In this document: piece after piece, positions 40,391-52,170 of the stretch
Position numbering within the stretch: the stretch's first letter is position 1
Layout: each line of letters begins with the position of its first letter
Origin: Branchiostoma floridae
Taxonomy: Eukaryota; Chordata; Leptocardii; Amphioxiformes; Branchiostomatidae
DNA length: 64,000 bases
Direction: 5' to 3'
Assembly (NCBI RefSeq): GCF_000003815.2
Contig: NC_049979.1
Span: 26,982,489-27,046,488, forward strand
Notes under the pieces: model-generated
What the model was told of the DNA's origin: nothing
Seen by the model: the letters and a program-made list of their open reading frames with translations, nothing else
Databases searched by the model: none
Program-made: the position numbers and the translations under genes

Positions 40391-41928
40391 GTAAGTACAA
40401 GTATTTCATGTCTTTGAATAACCATAGAAGACTGGCAAAAATATACTGTAAATGCAGAAACTTTCGTGGTGGTTTGATTTTCGCGGTTTTCGCGGTGGCC
40501 GCTTCACTGCGAATTTAAAACCACATTTTTCCATGGCAGTAAGAGAGTACAGTGCATAGTGCTACCACGAACTCAAAACCACCGCGAAAAGTCCTTTTTC
40601 CCGCTACCGCGAAATTAAATCCCTGCAAACTTAAATGCATTTAAAGTACCACAAGCATAATAGCAACTGCTGAGATTATAGCAATACAAACATAATCAAT
40701 CCGATACCTTTATGTTATGTTTAATACCCTATATGTACACAGTTTGTTTTTTACGAACTTGAATCACCATATATGGAAATGTAATTCCTGAAATTACAGA
40801 AAAAGTAAATATTCCTAGATCATCACTAGCATAGGTCGACGTATTTACAAAAGACGAGGTTATACCGCCCCTCACGGGGTAACATATATTTTGTATTCTT
40901 TCGCTTTCCAAGAATGCTGCTTGCAATGCGCTATTGAAAAATGTATCAAGGTCACATTTACATACATGTCAAACATACTACAAACAACTTTTTAAAGGTA
41001 CTTGAATGTATGTATCAAAATTTGACTAAAATTTGTTTTGTCGCCATGTTTGTCCTACATCTACATTGTATCTGTTCATGATTTTAAACGTTGAAAACGA
41101 AGATTAACAAGAACGCAATCAAATAAGTCGCAGCTAAAAGATATTACTAATTAGTAATACATCTCCATTTGTGTAACACTAGCCTGACTAGGCCATTTAA
41201 CATAACCAATTTTTTGTGATAACGTTAATTGAAATTACATGGTAAGCGAAGGGGACATATGTATATGACAATGGCCAGGGATTAACATTATTGTTAAAGA
41301 GACTGATACTGGTAAAATACACGTGCTGTTGGTTAAACCTAGTTCACCTTTATCCGCGGGTAACCTATATCCGTTGTTTTGGCTATAGGATATTCAGGGA
41401 TATCAAGTCGACAGACGGTGGTTTCAAACTGCAATATTTTGAAAATATCACAGTTTGATGCATATATATGATGTTCCAATATTTCAAAATATTGCACTTT
41501 TGTATAACAACGGATATATGTTACCCCGCGGACAAAGGTGAACTAGCGTTGCATGTATATCTAGACAGATTGGATGTAACATTTTTTGACGCAGGGTAGG
41601 AAGAAAAGTCATGAACTAAGTTACACATGTAACAATATGGGCAGTCAAATCATTTACTACTTTGCATCATGGCACATTTGTATTGATTATGCAAATTAGA
41701 TCATTTGCATAATTGGTATCTGTTAATGTTCCACCTGCCACAAACTACATATGTTACAAGTATTTGAGTCCTGTAATGGGAAACACTGCAAATATATGTC
41801 ACGAACCAGGAGCCCAAAATTAACCTTGACCTTTGTCTTCCCAACATTTACCCACATACGAAATATCATTGTAATCCATCCAGAGGTTCTAAAGTTATGT
41901 TATACTACAAAAGTCCGGAAACACAACC

Positions 41929-41959
<31 letters not shown>

Positions 41960-41972
41960 TACACAAATACGA

Positions 41973-42007
<35 letters not shown>

Positions 42008-45000
42008 CCCAAAACAATATCTCCATTTTCATGAAGGTAGTAAAATTTTGTTCGTCTTCCACTTAGTCATACAATGTTTACACATTCTTCCGCACACTGT
42101 AGCATAACCAGAGAAACAATAACTCGACTGGGCCGCCACTGGCGCATTAGTCCAATTGGGACCAGAAAATTGCCAATTACTCGGAGCTTTCAATCAAATG
42201 AAAGTCGCTTTACGTGGCTGATCGCAGATGTTCCAAATGTTACGAGGGGCGTGCAATTAGTAATGGTCCTGACCCATTTCCCATAGCAGGAGATTAATGA
42301 AACTTGGCACAGTTATTAGTCTTTCTCTTCATAGGAATCACCCAGAGTTATGCATTTCTCCCATCGTTTGCTTTGATGCAGCTCTGGACACCGATTTTGT
42401 AGGACACCCCAGGTTGGTCCTCCAACTGATGCCTCATCAATGGCACAAGAGGGACGACCAGGTCTGGGAGCTGTTTCCACAGACTTCCAGCCACGTTTGA
42501 ATTCAGGATGCCAGCGTTTTACAAGGTCATATGATGGGGCATCATCACCATAAGTTTCATTTATTTCATCAAAAGTCTTCTTTGGTGTGCGTCCTTTCAA
42601 ATACAAAAACCGGATCACTGCGCGACACTCAACTGGTTCCATTTCACACCTGGTCCATTTCGCACCTGACTAAGTTCAAACACCAGTAAATCAGAAACCA
42701 CAATTAGTTCAGAGCTGTCTTTTGCAACATAACCCATAGAGATATGAATTATTACACATACAAAATTTCATTTAGATCAGACAACTGGAAGTGGGTCAGG
42801 ACCATTACTTATTGCACGCCCCTCGTACTGCTTTTTAAATTGGATAGCTCCGAGAATTGGCATGACCTTCAATAGCTTCAAAAGATGAATAGATACGAGA
42901 TAACGTTTGCTGTACCCCTGGTGGTTTTCATCTTACTCCCAAAATGACGCAAAACAAATGGCTGCCTCTGAGCGCAACGTCTGTCTTCTCCTCTTTTGTT
43001 TGATGAATTCCGCTAGTCGGTAACGTTAGCTACTGTTGCCTGGGCGTACAATTTTTAAACAGATTTAAAATAAGTTCTACGGTTCGTCTCCTAGGAAGGC
43101 CTACTGCTCCTGAAATCCTCATTTGTGGCGATGGCGGTTATTGCGCTGATTCGCGATTTTCAACGTATGGACCAGGTTCTTATGTTCGAAAGGCTCTTCT
43201 ACCGCAAAGGATACAAAATCACGCAGAGGGCTGTTTCATCCTTCAGTATCACTCTCTACTGACCCTGATATTTTCTAGACTGTAACTGTTACAGAAAACA
43301 TTACATTTTCCCCAGGCCTTTTATGTAGAATCCAGAACGTAGGACGTAAAGTTAGATGCTCCTCTCTGTATCTATATAGCCGGTATAACCGCCCTTCGGT
43401 GTAACACACCAGCTTCTGTACAGGTATCTGTATCTATATAGCGGGTATGACCGCCCTTCGGTGTAACACACCAGCTTCTGTATCTGTATCTATATAGCCG
43501 GTATAACCGCCCTTCGGTGTAACACACCAGCTTCTGTACAGGTATCTGTATCTATATAGCGGGTATGACCGCCCTTCGGTGTAACACACCAGCTTCTGTA
43601 TCTGTATCTATATAGCCGGTATAACCGCCCTTCGGTGTAGCACACCAGCTTCATAGGCACGCGGCGCAGCAGCAGCTGGTTATATTACACTGAACGACCC
43701 GTCACCTCTTACTTTTGCACATCTATCTGCAAGCGTTCTTCAAATATATCCAGAGAAGTTGCCCCTGCTGTGCTCATATGCCACACATAGAAAGGGAAGA
43801 TAATTTAGAACGCTATCGATTTTCTTGACTAGTAGTTTCAGTAATGCCTGTTGAGCTGCCCCTTAGGGTATGCATACAGGTACTATGGTATGAACGATGG
43901 CAATTAGTATAGCTTTTACGTACGTCAAAGGCTTTTGCGCTCTTAAGGCCATGTTAATTTAATCATATGGATGAAATCCACGGGCGCACCAACTTTTGGT
44001 CGTTTTCAAATCGAAAGTTTTCCACCTTACTGTGAATGGCACAAAGCGTTAGAAAAATGACCAAATATAACCGATGTGACAAACAAAAATATCGGGAAAT
44101 GAATACGAATATTAAAGAATTCCAGAGTCGATTCCAAGGTCAAAGAAGATATGAAAGAACAGAAATGACGATTTTATTGTTCAAAACACCATACTATGTT
44201 TGAATGTAAGTTCATATATGTGTTTGGTCATTTGTTCCACATTCTTAAATGCGAAAATCTAGGAAACTTTTTTTGGTCAAACTTTTATTTTTTGCACCAG
44301 TTCTGGGTTTCCGAAATTATGTCATGATCCATATTACTGAATGGCCAAAGGGAAGCAAATGGCATGGACTGTTGTAATGTTTCTTACTGAATATTGTTTA
44401 TGGACGGTGTTTCATTTCAGTAGAAATCTGGGCTGTATCGTTGATAACACTACTTTCAGTATAGAGCTACAACCCTACAATTTGTCAGCCTTGCTGATAC
44501 AAATTGCTTCTTTCCCATTAGTTTAATGCATTTTAATGCATCAAAAGTACCCGAATGCGTCAAAAGTCTCAGTTGAAATACAGTTTCATGTCAGTAGAGT
44601 CAACCCCCAAAGGACAGTTTATTGCAATTGGCATGCGAATAATTTGCTACAAATGCCATGTTGATTTGATTACAGGAATGACATCTGTGTGCGCCTATGA
44701 ATTTTCTTCCATTTCAACAAAAGCAGTTTTGACTAATATGTAAATGGCACAAACCAGCAGCAAAAGGAGTAAATGTATGTCCTAAATTCCAGAAAAATAT
44801 TGGAAAATGGGCACTTATGTTGCAAAATTCCAAAGCCAATTCAAATCTAGTGAAAGAAGATTTAAAAGAACAAAAATTAAGAATCTATTGCAAAGTATAC
44901 CATATTCTGTGTTTAGTCATTGGTTCAAATTTTCCAACCACTTATAAGTTGCCTTCATAATGAAATCATAATGAAGTTCGTGCCCGAGGGCTAATTGCAA

Positions 45001-48000
45001 GTACATGGTATACACATAGTGACAATGGACGGTCATAAACAATATTCTAATCTAATACTAGTGTTGGCTATTTCTTAACAGGTTGGGTTTGACTTCTTTT
45101 TTGATTTTTACCAGCATGCTCGCTTCAGTTGGGGGGTTTCCATAGGATGCTATCCATACAGTTGAATCAACATGACTTAAGGCAGTTAGATGTAAATATA
45201 GTTCGTCAAGATTACGAAAATGATTTCTCCATCCAATAGTCAATCCCTCTATAGCTACTTGCATCAATCATGTAGCTTTTTAGCTTACTTCATCCTTATA
45301 TCTAAATCAGCCTTTAAATCATTGATCTGACCATATTGAGTTTATGAATGAATGAATGAAGAAGACCTGGACACTTTTCTTGTACATTTTTTCTCTCACA
45401 AGCCAAGGACGTTATTATATAAGGACGTTGTACCTCTATATAACGTCCTTGTACAAGCTAAATACAGGTCATAATGGTTCTAAGTAGATCTGAATAGAGT
45501 AAAAGAACTCGTGAAGTAAAAGAGAGTTATCTTACTACATGCAACTACAAAGTCTAATGTATTCTAGTATGTACGGGTTTGACTTCTTCTCGCTTCTTAA
45601 AACAGTTGTAAATCTTTCTTTCTTTATTCTTTTTACTCTGTGACTAGAGGGTAACCTCCAGCAACAGAGTCTTGTAATCACTTTGTGCGTTGAGTGTTCG
45701 CACCTATATCTCTATGTTCCGTATGCCACAATCGCATGTGGATTGGCATGTCGTCTGTACTCCGTTGGGAAATGATGCACGTTATTTTTTTTCGCCGTAG
45801 CTGTTTTTATCATGGATGTAATAATTTCAGCTTTCACCCCTACGCCGTCCGGAATAGTGGTTCAGGTCTTCCTTATGATGGCTCCTTAATTCTTCTGGTA
45901 ATTGGATACCGTCAAGTAGATGTTGTCCTCGTCGGAATATGCCATCTCGTTCAGGTTTTGCGTTTCCAGTATTGAGGTTGGTTTGACATATGATACTGTT
46001 AACATTTTGCGCGGTTGATAGTCATATGCATTTTATGGTTAGAACGTGTTTGATCCTTGGGATATTTTTTTCGCGGTAGCTGTTTTCATTATCGATGTAA
46101 TAGTTTGAGAAATCACCCCTATTTCCCTGGGGACTGGTATTGTGGAACAGCTGGCCTATAGGCGATGGGGTTTGGCAATTACTTATCTCCAAGCAGATAT
46201 GGGGTTGTGTTGTGTCCACAGCTGTCATTGACCCACTTTTAAAATGTTCGCCTTGTTTCAAAACTGTCAGTCGAATGGTACACAAACATTGCACTGGCGC
46301 TACACCGTCGTGGCAAATTCATAATAATCCGGAAACAGTTTTGTATGCGATAATGTAATGACAGATGGTGTTTAGGTACATTAATCTTGACAATCCTATT
46401 GGATGCCCTCAGGTATCGTGTCCATCGTTACCATGGCAACCATGTCGTTCTCGCGGTACTGGATCATCATCAGGCCGCAGTCCGCTCCACGACTGGACAC
46501 GGTGTACGGCGCATGCGTGGTCAACGCCTTCGCATGGTGCTACTCGTTCTTCTGGACCATCATGCCCGTGTTGGGCTGGAGCCGATTCACACAGGTACAC
46601 TATGGATGGTCCATCATAATTAGCTGTTCAACCAATGAAAGCAAGGCATTTACCAGTTCAACCAATGAAAGCACGGCAATTAGCATTTCAACCAATGACA
46701 GAGTGGCAGCTGCATGTCCGTCAAATAGTACCGTTTTGTGTTTTTGCGCTTCTATTTTGTACCTCTACAATTTGACGGACGTGTGAGGGACTATGGACTT
46801 CGTCCAAAAGGGGACATTTTGTAGTGAAACTATATAAAATGACGAGATACAACATCATGAAAAATGGTTCAATTATATTTCATAACATAAGGATTCGACT
46901 TTTTAACATAAGGATTCGACTTTCAACCAGTCTTGTTCTTCTTCAGCATAACTGGAGGAAAGTTTGCTCAGAACAAGTCACCTTCCGAAAGAGTAACGTC
47001 GGCAACTGGTAAAGGGTAGTAGGTTAACTGGTAGCGGCCCTCGTCCCGGTTCAACGAAGGTTGTTTACGTCGCACGTTTGGAATGCTACATGTTCTGCGC
47101 TACCCATCTTCAGTTACAATGAAACAAACCTGGACTAGTCGAAAATTCGGTGATTTGTATCTTTGTGTCTGGAAAGACTACACCGACACAAATCAACTTT
47201 CATGGTAATTTTGACAGCACTTTTATATTTATTGTTTTCACTAATCAAATGTAAAGATTTGACTCTAATAAGTGTGCAACTAACAAATGCCGTTATTAGG
47301 TTGCGGCCATGACCGTGTGCTCTCTGGACTGGGACCACCACACCCCCCTGAGTAAGTCGTACATCCCGGTGGCCTTCCTGACATGCCTGTTCCTGCCGCT
47401 AGGTGTCATCATCTTCAGCGTCTTCAAGACAACCATGCATCTGCGACGGGTAACTTTGCTGTGTCCTTCTTCTTTACCCACGTTCGCTCGTTCACCCTTC
47501 CTAGTGCGTACGCGCGTACTCCAAATCCCTGTCGCCGTGCATGCGTGCTCAGAAGTGTGAAGGAGCTTATTAATGCTACAGTACATTTCCAAACTGATGC
47601 CCCACCGGGTAGTGTACGGGCTGTTTTCTTGTCTTACATCAACTACGACATTGAATATGTTGAGGTGGACAGAGCGTGATAATACACTGAAAGTAACTAA
47701 GCGTGCTAATATTACGTATATATGTGAATATGTGTATACACGTGAATGACGCGACAACCTTTCAAAAGGCGACGGCCGTTTCCGAGATTCAAAATGGGCA
47801 CATTTGCAGGTCGACTGCGCATTTTCAATGACAGAAATTGTGGGTCATTTGTCAATAGGTTGAGGCCCCTGAGTCGTAAATAGCTCTCATCTCGACCACC
47901 ATTGCCTCTATTTGCATTAAAATGAATTTTGTTTACGTCTTAGGGGCTTTCACCTTTGACATATTACCCACAATTCCTGTCGCTACACATGCGCAATCGA

Positions 48001-49171
48001 AAAGGAGAATGTCTAATAACGTGCTGTATTTGCAGGCTGCGGAGGTTGAAGATGAGGTGCCGAACGAGGTCCGGGCTGGGCGGAAGACCACGAGAATCAC
48101 CCTGGTCATGGCCGGCTGCTGGCTGGTCGCCTGGCTGCCGTACGCCTGCATGGCGCTAGTCATCGCCGCCGGGGGACGGGTCTCTCCTACCGTGGAGGTC
48201 CTGGCCACCAAGTTCGCCAAGACAAGCTACATCGTGAACACCATCATCTATTTAGTCATGGAAAAGGAGGTGTGTAAATGCATGTTTGCAAGAACAGCAT
48301 AACTCGAGAAGGCCTGGATAAACTTCATTTTATGTTTGAACTGACTTATATATAACTGACGTAAAAAGGTCTTGACGAGACCTATAAATCTGGTTAGATA
48401 CACCCCCCCACACACACACACACCTAACAGCTTGTTACGTCTTTGTGTATATACATGTCATAGTGTTCTCTGGATATGAAATCAGCACCAAGGACATATC
48501 AGCAGTTAATCTGCCAACTAAGCGTAGCTTACAGCAGATTATGCGTGCCAGACAGACCTAATGAACAATCCTACAATCTGTTTGTAGTATTACGTTGGAG
48601 TTGAAATTGTTTAACGCAAAGAGTTTTAGGGAAATAACTCCTTGCTTGATAAAACAAGTGCTTTTGAGAAAAGCTTGCCGTTTTTGCCGCATGATAAAAG
48701 GATTATTTTTATTGGCAATAGTTCACCTCATGTATCCCATATCCGTCTTTTCAGATTCGGCAATTCGAATGAAAATAAAACCTTCATTTGACGGGTGCAC
48801 AAGCAAGACTTATCAGCCTTGCATTATATATTGAATGGCTGTTAAAAAAAAAGATGAAATAATCCCAAACCCTTTTTTTGTGTAAGGATCCTATATGCAG
48901 TATATTCTGGATTTGGTCTTACCACGGACAAGTATCCCCACTAATCTGAACCTGGTATTGCGTTCTTCAACAGTTCCGCAAGAGTCTTGTCCTTCTGCTG
49001 TTCTGTGGACGAGACCCTTTCGACATCCAGATCGAGCAGCCGGCGTACGAGAAGGCAGACGTGTACGTGGAGCGGCTGGTAACGGCGGAGCCAATGGTGG
49101 AGATGGAAGCCGTTAACGTCCGCCCGGCCCAGCAGGAACCAGCCAGAGCACCGTTCGGAACTCCGCTGTGA
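40027..49171 (+). CDS. Opsin 2: divergent encephalopsin-like opsin, five exons
   Basis: Exons 40027-40390, 46413-46594, 47300-47449, 48036-48269 and 48974-49171 sum to 1128 nt, giving 375 residues. It is a seven-helix retinal-type GPCR with an N-linked site near the start (NGT). TM1 has GFVANLLTVLVF, TM2 has GGIALSDLLVAALG, the TM3 start has Cys then Tyr at the rhodopsin-113 position (CVWYAF), TM6 has AWLPYA, and TM7 keeps the Schiff-base Lys (KFAKTS). Several usually fixed sites differ: the ERY Glu is Ser (SFSRYW), position 181 is Val by the chosen splice (TQVAAMTVC), NPxxY is NTIIY, and the NKQ position is EKE. Intron phases 1,0,0,0 match opsin 1, so the two are probably tandem paralogues. 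The frame is intact, so it is probably functional, but its G-protein coupling may be altered. Confidence 0.9.
40444..40655. mobile_element. 'ttcgcggtggtttt' MITE, copy 2 (inverted)
   Basis: Reads as the inverse of the copies at 38.36 and 53.39 kb: starts tactgtaaatgcagaaactt, ends aaatgcatttaaagta. It begins 54 bp after the exon 1 donor of opsin 2. Confidence 0.85.
41337..41553. mobile_element. Palindromic MITE, 'ctagttcacctttatccgcg' family
   Basis: The left end ctagttcacctttatccgcg with 'taacctatatccgttgt' is the inverse of the right end 'acaacggatatatgttaccc' with 'cgcggacaaaggtgaactag'. The centre has 'caatattttgaaaatat' palindromes. Other copies: 63.71-63.94 kb and one end at 24.71 kb. 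Confidence 0.88.
41935..42002. repeat. (AG)n and (AC)n microsatellite
   Basis: About 24 bp of ag repeats, a short spacer, then about 26 bp of ac repeats. Confidence 0.95.
42241..42827 (-). mobile_element. Internally deleted mariner-type element
   Basis: Both ends begin TA then cgaggggcgtgcaat(t/a)agt and 'aatggtcctgacccatttcc', inverted repeats of about 38 bp. Inside, on the minus strand from 42642, is a 108-residue frame matching the N-terminal helix-turn-helix of mariner transposases (MEPVECRAVIRFLYLKG, TFDEINETYGDDAPSYDLVK, WHPEFKRG, APRPGRPS). The DDE/D catalytic part is absent, so the element cannot move alone but retains both termini. Confidence 0.88.
42316..42642 (-). pseudogene. Mariner transposase N-terminal fragment
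   Basis: A 108-residue frame starting at a plausible Met. About the first 70 residues are the paired-type DNA-binding region; the last ~30 run into unrelated sequence. It could still be translated as a DNA-binding fragment, which is inference. Confidence 0.75.
43366..43780 (+). repeat. Higher-order 58/60 bp array of the 'tatagccggtataaccgccc' element
   Basis: Five copies of a ~59 bp unit starting near 43366, 43426, 43484, 43544 and 43602, in the order A-B-A-B-A. Units of type A read 'agccggtataaccg', type B 'agcgggtatgaccg', so the real period is ~118 bp. The tail 'cagctggttatattacactg' to about 43780 is the same as in the single copies at 28.0 and 52.0 kb. Confidence 0.92.
45690..46130. repeat. 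Remote copies of the 2-3.5 kb tandem unit
   Basis: 'gttcgcacctatatct', 'tgatgcacgtta', 'tttttatcatggatgtaata' and 'cacccctacg' align with the 255-bp unit. A second 'tttcattatcgatgtaatag' piece is at about 46085. The 'gttgatagtcatatgca' block at 46.02 kb corresponds to 4.02 kb. Confidence 0.75.
46413..46594 (+). CDS. Opsin 2 exon 2 (TM3 end-TM4)
   Basis: Entry phase 1, exit phase 0, 182 nt. Encodes IVSIVTMATMSFSRYW, with Ser where ERY has Glu, and VLGWSRFTQ. Acceptor cctcag, donor gtacac. Confidence 0.9.
46622..46712. repeat. Three copies of a ~36 bp CCAAT-containing unit
   Basis: 'ttcaaccaatgaaagca(a/c)gg' occurs at about 46628 and 46660 with a third, 'ttcaaccaatgacag', at 46690. It runs on from the exon 2 donor in an open frame but is intronic. 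Confidence 0.8.
47300..47449 (+). CDS. Opsin 2 exon 3 (ECL2-TM5)
   Basis: 150 nt, phase 0 at both ends. Encodes VAAMTVCSLDW with the disulphide Cys and TM5 IPVAFLTCLFLPLGVIIF. Acceptor attag, donor gtaact. Confidence 0.9.
48036..48269 (+). CDS. Opsin 2 exon 4 (IL3-TM6-TM7)
   Basis: 234 nt, phase 0. Encodes LVMAGCWLVAWLPYACM and KFAKTSYIVNTIIYLVMEKE. Acceptor ttgcag, donor gtgtgt. Confidence 0.92.
48974..49171 (+). CDS. Opsin 2 exon 5 (helix 8 and tail)
   Basis: 198 nt including TGA at 49169-49171. Begins FRKSLVLLLFCGRDPF, aligned with FRRYFQDLLCC of opsin 1. The tail is short and acidic. Confidence 0.88.
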   Translation, partial: FRKSLVLLLFCGRDPFDIQIEQPAYEKADVYVERLVTAEPMVEMEAVNVRPAQQEPARAPFGTPL

Positions 49172-50849
49172 TACCCACACAACTCCGATGTGACACCCTC
49201 TCTGCCATCTCGAAATTCTACTTGTTTCATTTTTCTAAATTTATTTTGAAAACGTTTATTCAAATCAAGGCCATTTGGCCAATTCTAGGCAATGAAGCAA
49301 GTTGGTGGAAATTATTATGCTAGGAGATAGGAGAGAACATGCAGCTAATACAGAAGGGCAACAGTTGTCATCGAGAGAGTTCCATACTTTGGCAGTACAA
49401 AGAACCTTTCTTTTGTCTCATCGATGTATAGAAATATCATTCTCAAATCTAGAACAGTAACCAGCCGATACAAATGCGATTGATTGTTGAAAACAAGGAG
49501 TTCCCTACAACCTCCATGATAACTCACACAGGGATGGCAATAGGTTGCGGTGAACGTTTCGTCATGCTTATGAAATGTTTTAACTTTTCCAATGAGCCAA
49601 ACAATAAGGGAAAACAATAACATATCGGTGAAATGTTTTGTCATTACCAAATTGAAATGTCTTTGTTTTTAATTACGTCTGTTGCAAACGTAAGATATCC
49701 AGCAATGTTTGCGTGCCATAGTCAATACTTAAAAATCTATAGGCATCCATTAATTGTCTAGATTGTGCCAAATATAAATGTTTCAAAACTGTATATGAAG
49801 AAATATGCTGAGGTTTTGGAGAGCACTTATTGTTGACATATTGAGTTAATATCATGAAATCAGCGTATACATACTTTTCTCATTACAGGATCAATGTTGT
49901 AAGTGTTGTAATATATATATTTGTATGTAATTATGTGACTTTTAAATATTTATATATTTGTCAATGCTCTAATGCTCCCGATGCAAACTCCTCGTGGAGC
50001 GTACTATTGTTCTAACGCATGTAATTAGTAGAAGTGGTGATGGCATGGTAGTCCTGTGATGTGTGCTAATGTGTTGTACAGGAAAACGACCACATTTGTT
50101 CCATTAGGCCACAGCATGTAAATTCTACGGATGGCATCCTCTGCAGGATGCAAAAATAGTGAGGTAGGGCGAAAATAAAACAAGATGGGTAAAAAAACAA
50201 TATGGCTCAATTTTCAAAATAGACACCATAAACGTTGTAACAAGAGCTGAAGTGACAAAACATGGGAGCGCTGACAACAAATCATTCATTCTTGTATTCA
50301 AGACGTGAACTAGTGTTGTAAAAGTGACAGACCACCAAAAGGTGATAGACTGGTATTACTTACCAAATTGGTACCTACGCTCATGGCTTCCATGGTGGTG
50401 CAACTTTTGCAACTATCCAGCTGGTTTCACTTCTAGAACTAAGAATTACAGTCATGGCTACCTCGCTAGTGTCACTTCTACAATGACAATCATTAGGCTA
50501 AAACACAACTATTACATACCTTCCCATTTTGGTACTTTCTCGTCATGTTGACCATTTTCCAAGAAGAAAAATATATTCTCGTTTTTTTTCTGAAATCAGG
50601 CAAAAATTAATAAGCGCGCGGATGTCATCCATAAAATTTACTTGCTGTGGCCTGTTGCTTATTGTCCTTGGCAATCTGGTAACAGTTTAGTCGTGAAAGC
50701 CACCTGGTGCTCGTCCTATTGTGTTTCCCATTGAATCGCACGAGTTGGATGTCATTAGGTAAATTATACATTACTTATATATGCACGGAAGCGTAAGGTG
50801 ATATCGGCCTTATTTGCGAAATTTAAAAGTTGGTTGCTTAATCGCTGAA

Positions 50850-51378
50850 AGGGGCATTCCACTCCAGAAGGGAGTCTTGTTTTCCAATAGATAACGTGTC
50901 AATGAATACATAATCAGCCGAATTTTGTGGCATTCACCTTGGGATGAATTGCGCAATGTGTGTTTTGTAAAACAATATGACATTTACTAAACCCGATCAA
51001 ACCCTTCCCATGCATTCCCTATACGCATAGACACCTTGTTTATCGGGCATATTTTCGGAATAAATGAGGTTCGCTAAGCACACCAAGAAGGCAAATTGCT
51101 CATAAGATAGCAAAGAATACAAGAACAAGATGAGATTTCTTAGCGAACCTGAAGTTAGTTTTGTAACCGTACCTAAAACGTTTTGCATTGTATTCAGCCA
51201 TAGGATTAATTCAATTAGAGGGTACTTGGGGAGTTTAGTAGAAGACTGGATGCTTTTGAGGCACGTGGAGCAACTGGGTACTTGATCGTATAATGTGAAG
51301 TAGTATGCATTTATTACTTCCTAAAATTAATACCTATCAGAAAATAACACTCCCGTGTGGAGTGGAATGCCCCTTTAA
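50850..51378. mobile_element. MITE with 'aaaggggcattccactcc' ends, copy 1
   Basis: The left end aaaggggcattccactccag is the inverse of the right end gtggagtggaatgcccctt. The interior 'tgtcaatgaatacataatca' is shared with copy 2 at 61605-62120. Confidence 0.92.
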
Positions 51379-52034
51379 CCGCACCTGTTGCCGACTGTTT
51401 GCAGACTACATTTACTGACAGTCACAAAAACGTCGTCAATTTCTCGCCGATTGGTCGACCGCATGAAATGGCGCTTTTTAACTTGAAAAATGATACAGAT
51501 ATTTCTTAAATGAATCTTAATCATTGTCCTTTGGTATTTGACCCAGTGCCACTACTGCAAAACTGAGGATGTGACACTTTGGTTTGTATTTACATTAATA
51601 TTGAGTGATACCGAATGGGAGAATTGGCGAAAAGTGCATGAAATGCCCACTTTGGTTTAATGCTTGGGCATAACTGGCACTGCCTCATACGTCATAGGTC
51701 TGGTGTACGATTTTCAACGTACTTTCAAGCAGGCTGTGGCTGAAACATATCATCTGGTAATTCCTTTCCTTTCTTGTAGAATTTTGTGGGACAGATGCTT
51801 GATAATCATAATTCCAAGAGTGTCTTTAGGGAAAGGGGGCATACATGTGCAGATATCAAGACTGAGTGAGTTCCGTATTGGTATTGTTTGGCTAGTGCAT
51901 GAAGCTAATCCAGTAAAACTAAAAAAGAATACGTTCCTCCATGCAACTCATACGGACTTGAATAAATGCCATAGAGTTGCGGACGGACCATAAGTTTGTG
52001 ATGATTGTATGTCAGGATCCTTGTGACTTTTTTT

Positions 52035-52170
52035 GTCCACTATCTGTATCTGTATCCATCTGTATCTGTACCTATATAGCCGGTATAACCGCCCTTCGGC
52101 GTAACACACCAGCTTCGCAGGCACGCGGTGCAGCAGCAGCTGGTTATATTACACTGAACGATCCCACCGA
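52035..52170 (+). mobile_element. 'tatagccggtataaccgccc' repeat, single copy
   Basis: Same unit and 'cagctggttatattacactg' tail as at 28.0 and 43.4-43.8 kb. Confidence 0.85.

Larger units (their letters stand above)
40391..46412. other. Opsin 2 intron 1 (~6 kb)
   Basis: Holds MITEs, a microsatellite, a deleted mariner and the 43.4 kb array listed separately. The 'gatttgattacaggaatgac' dispersed family occurs at about 43.95 and 44.66 kb. No separate gene is seen. Confidence 0.6.

Noticed and set aside
40099-40425. 108-residue minus-strand frame
   Set aside because: Antisense shadow of GC-rich opsin 2 exon 1.
43366-43640. CRISPR-like repeat array
   Set aside because: Units are contiguous without unique spacers, the genome is animal, and single copies exist elsewhere.
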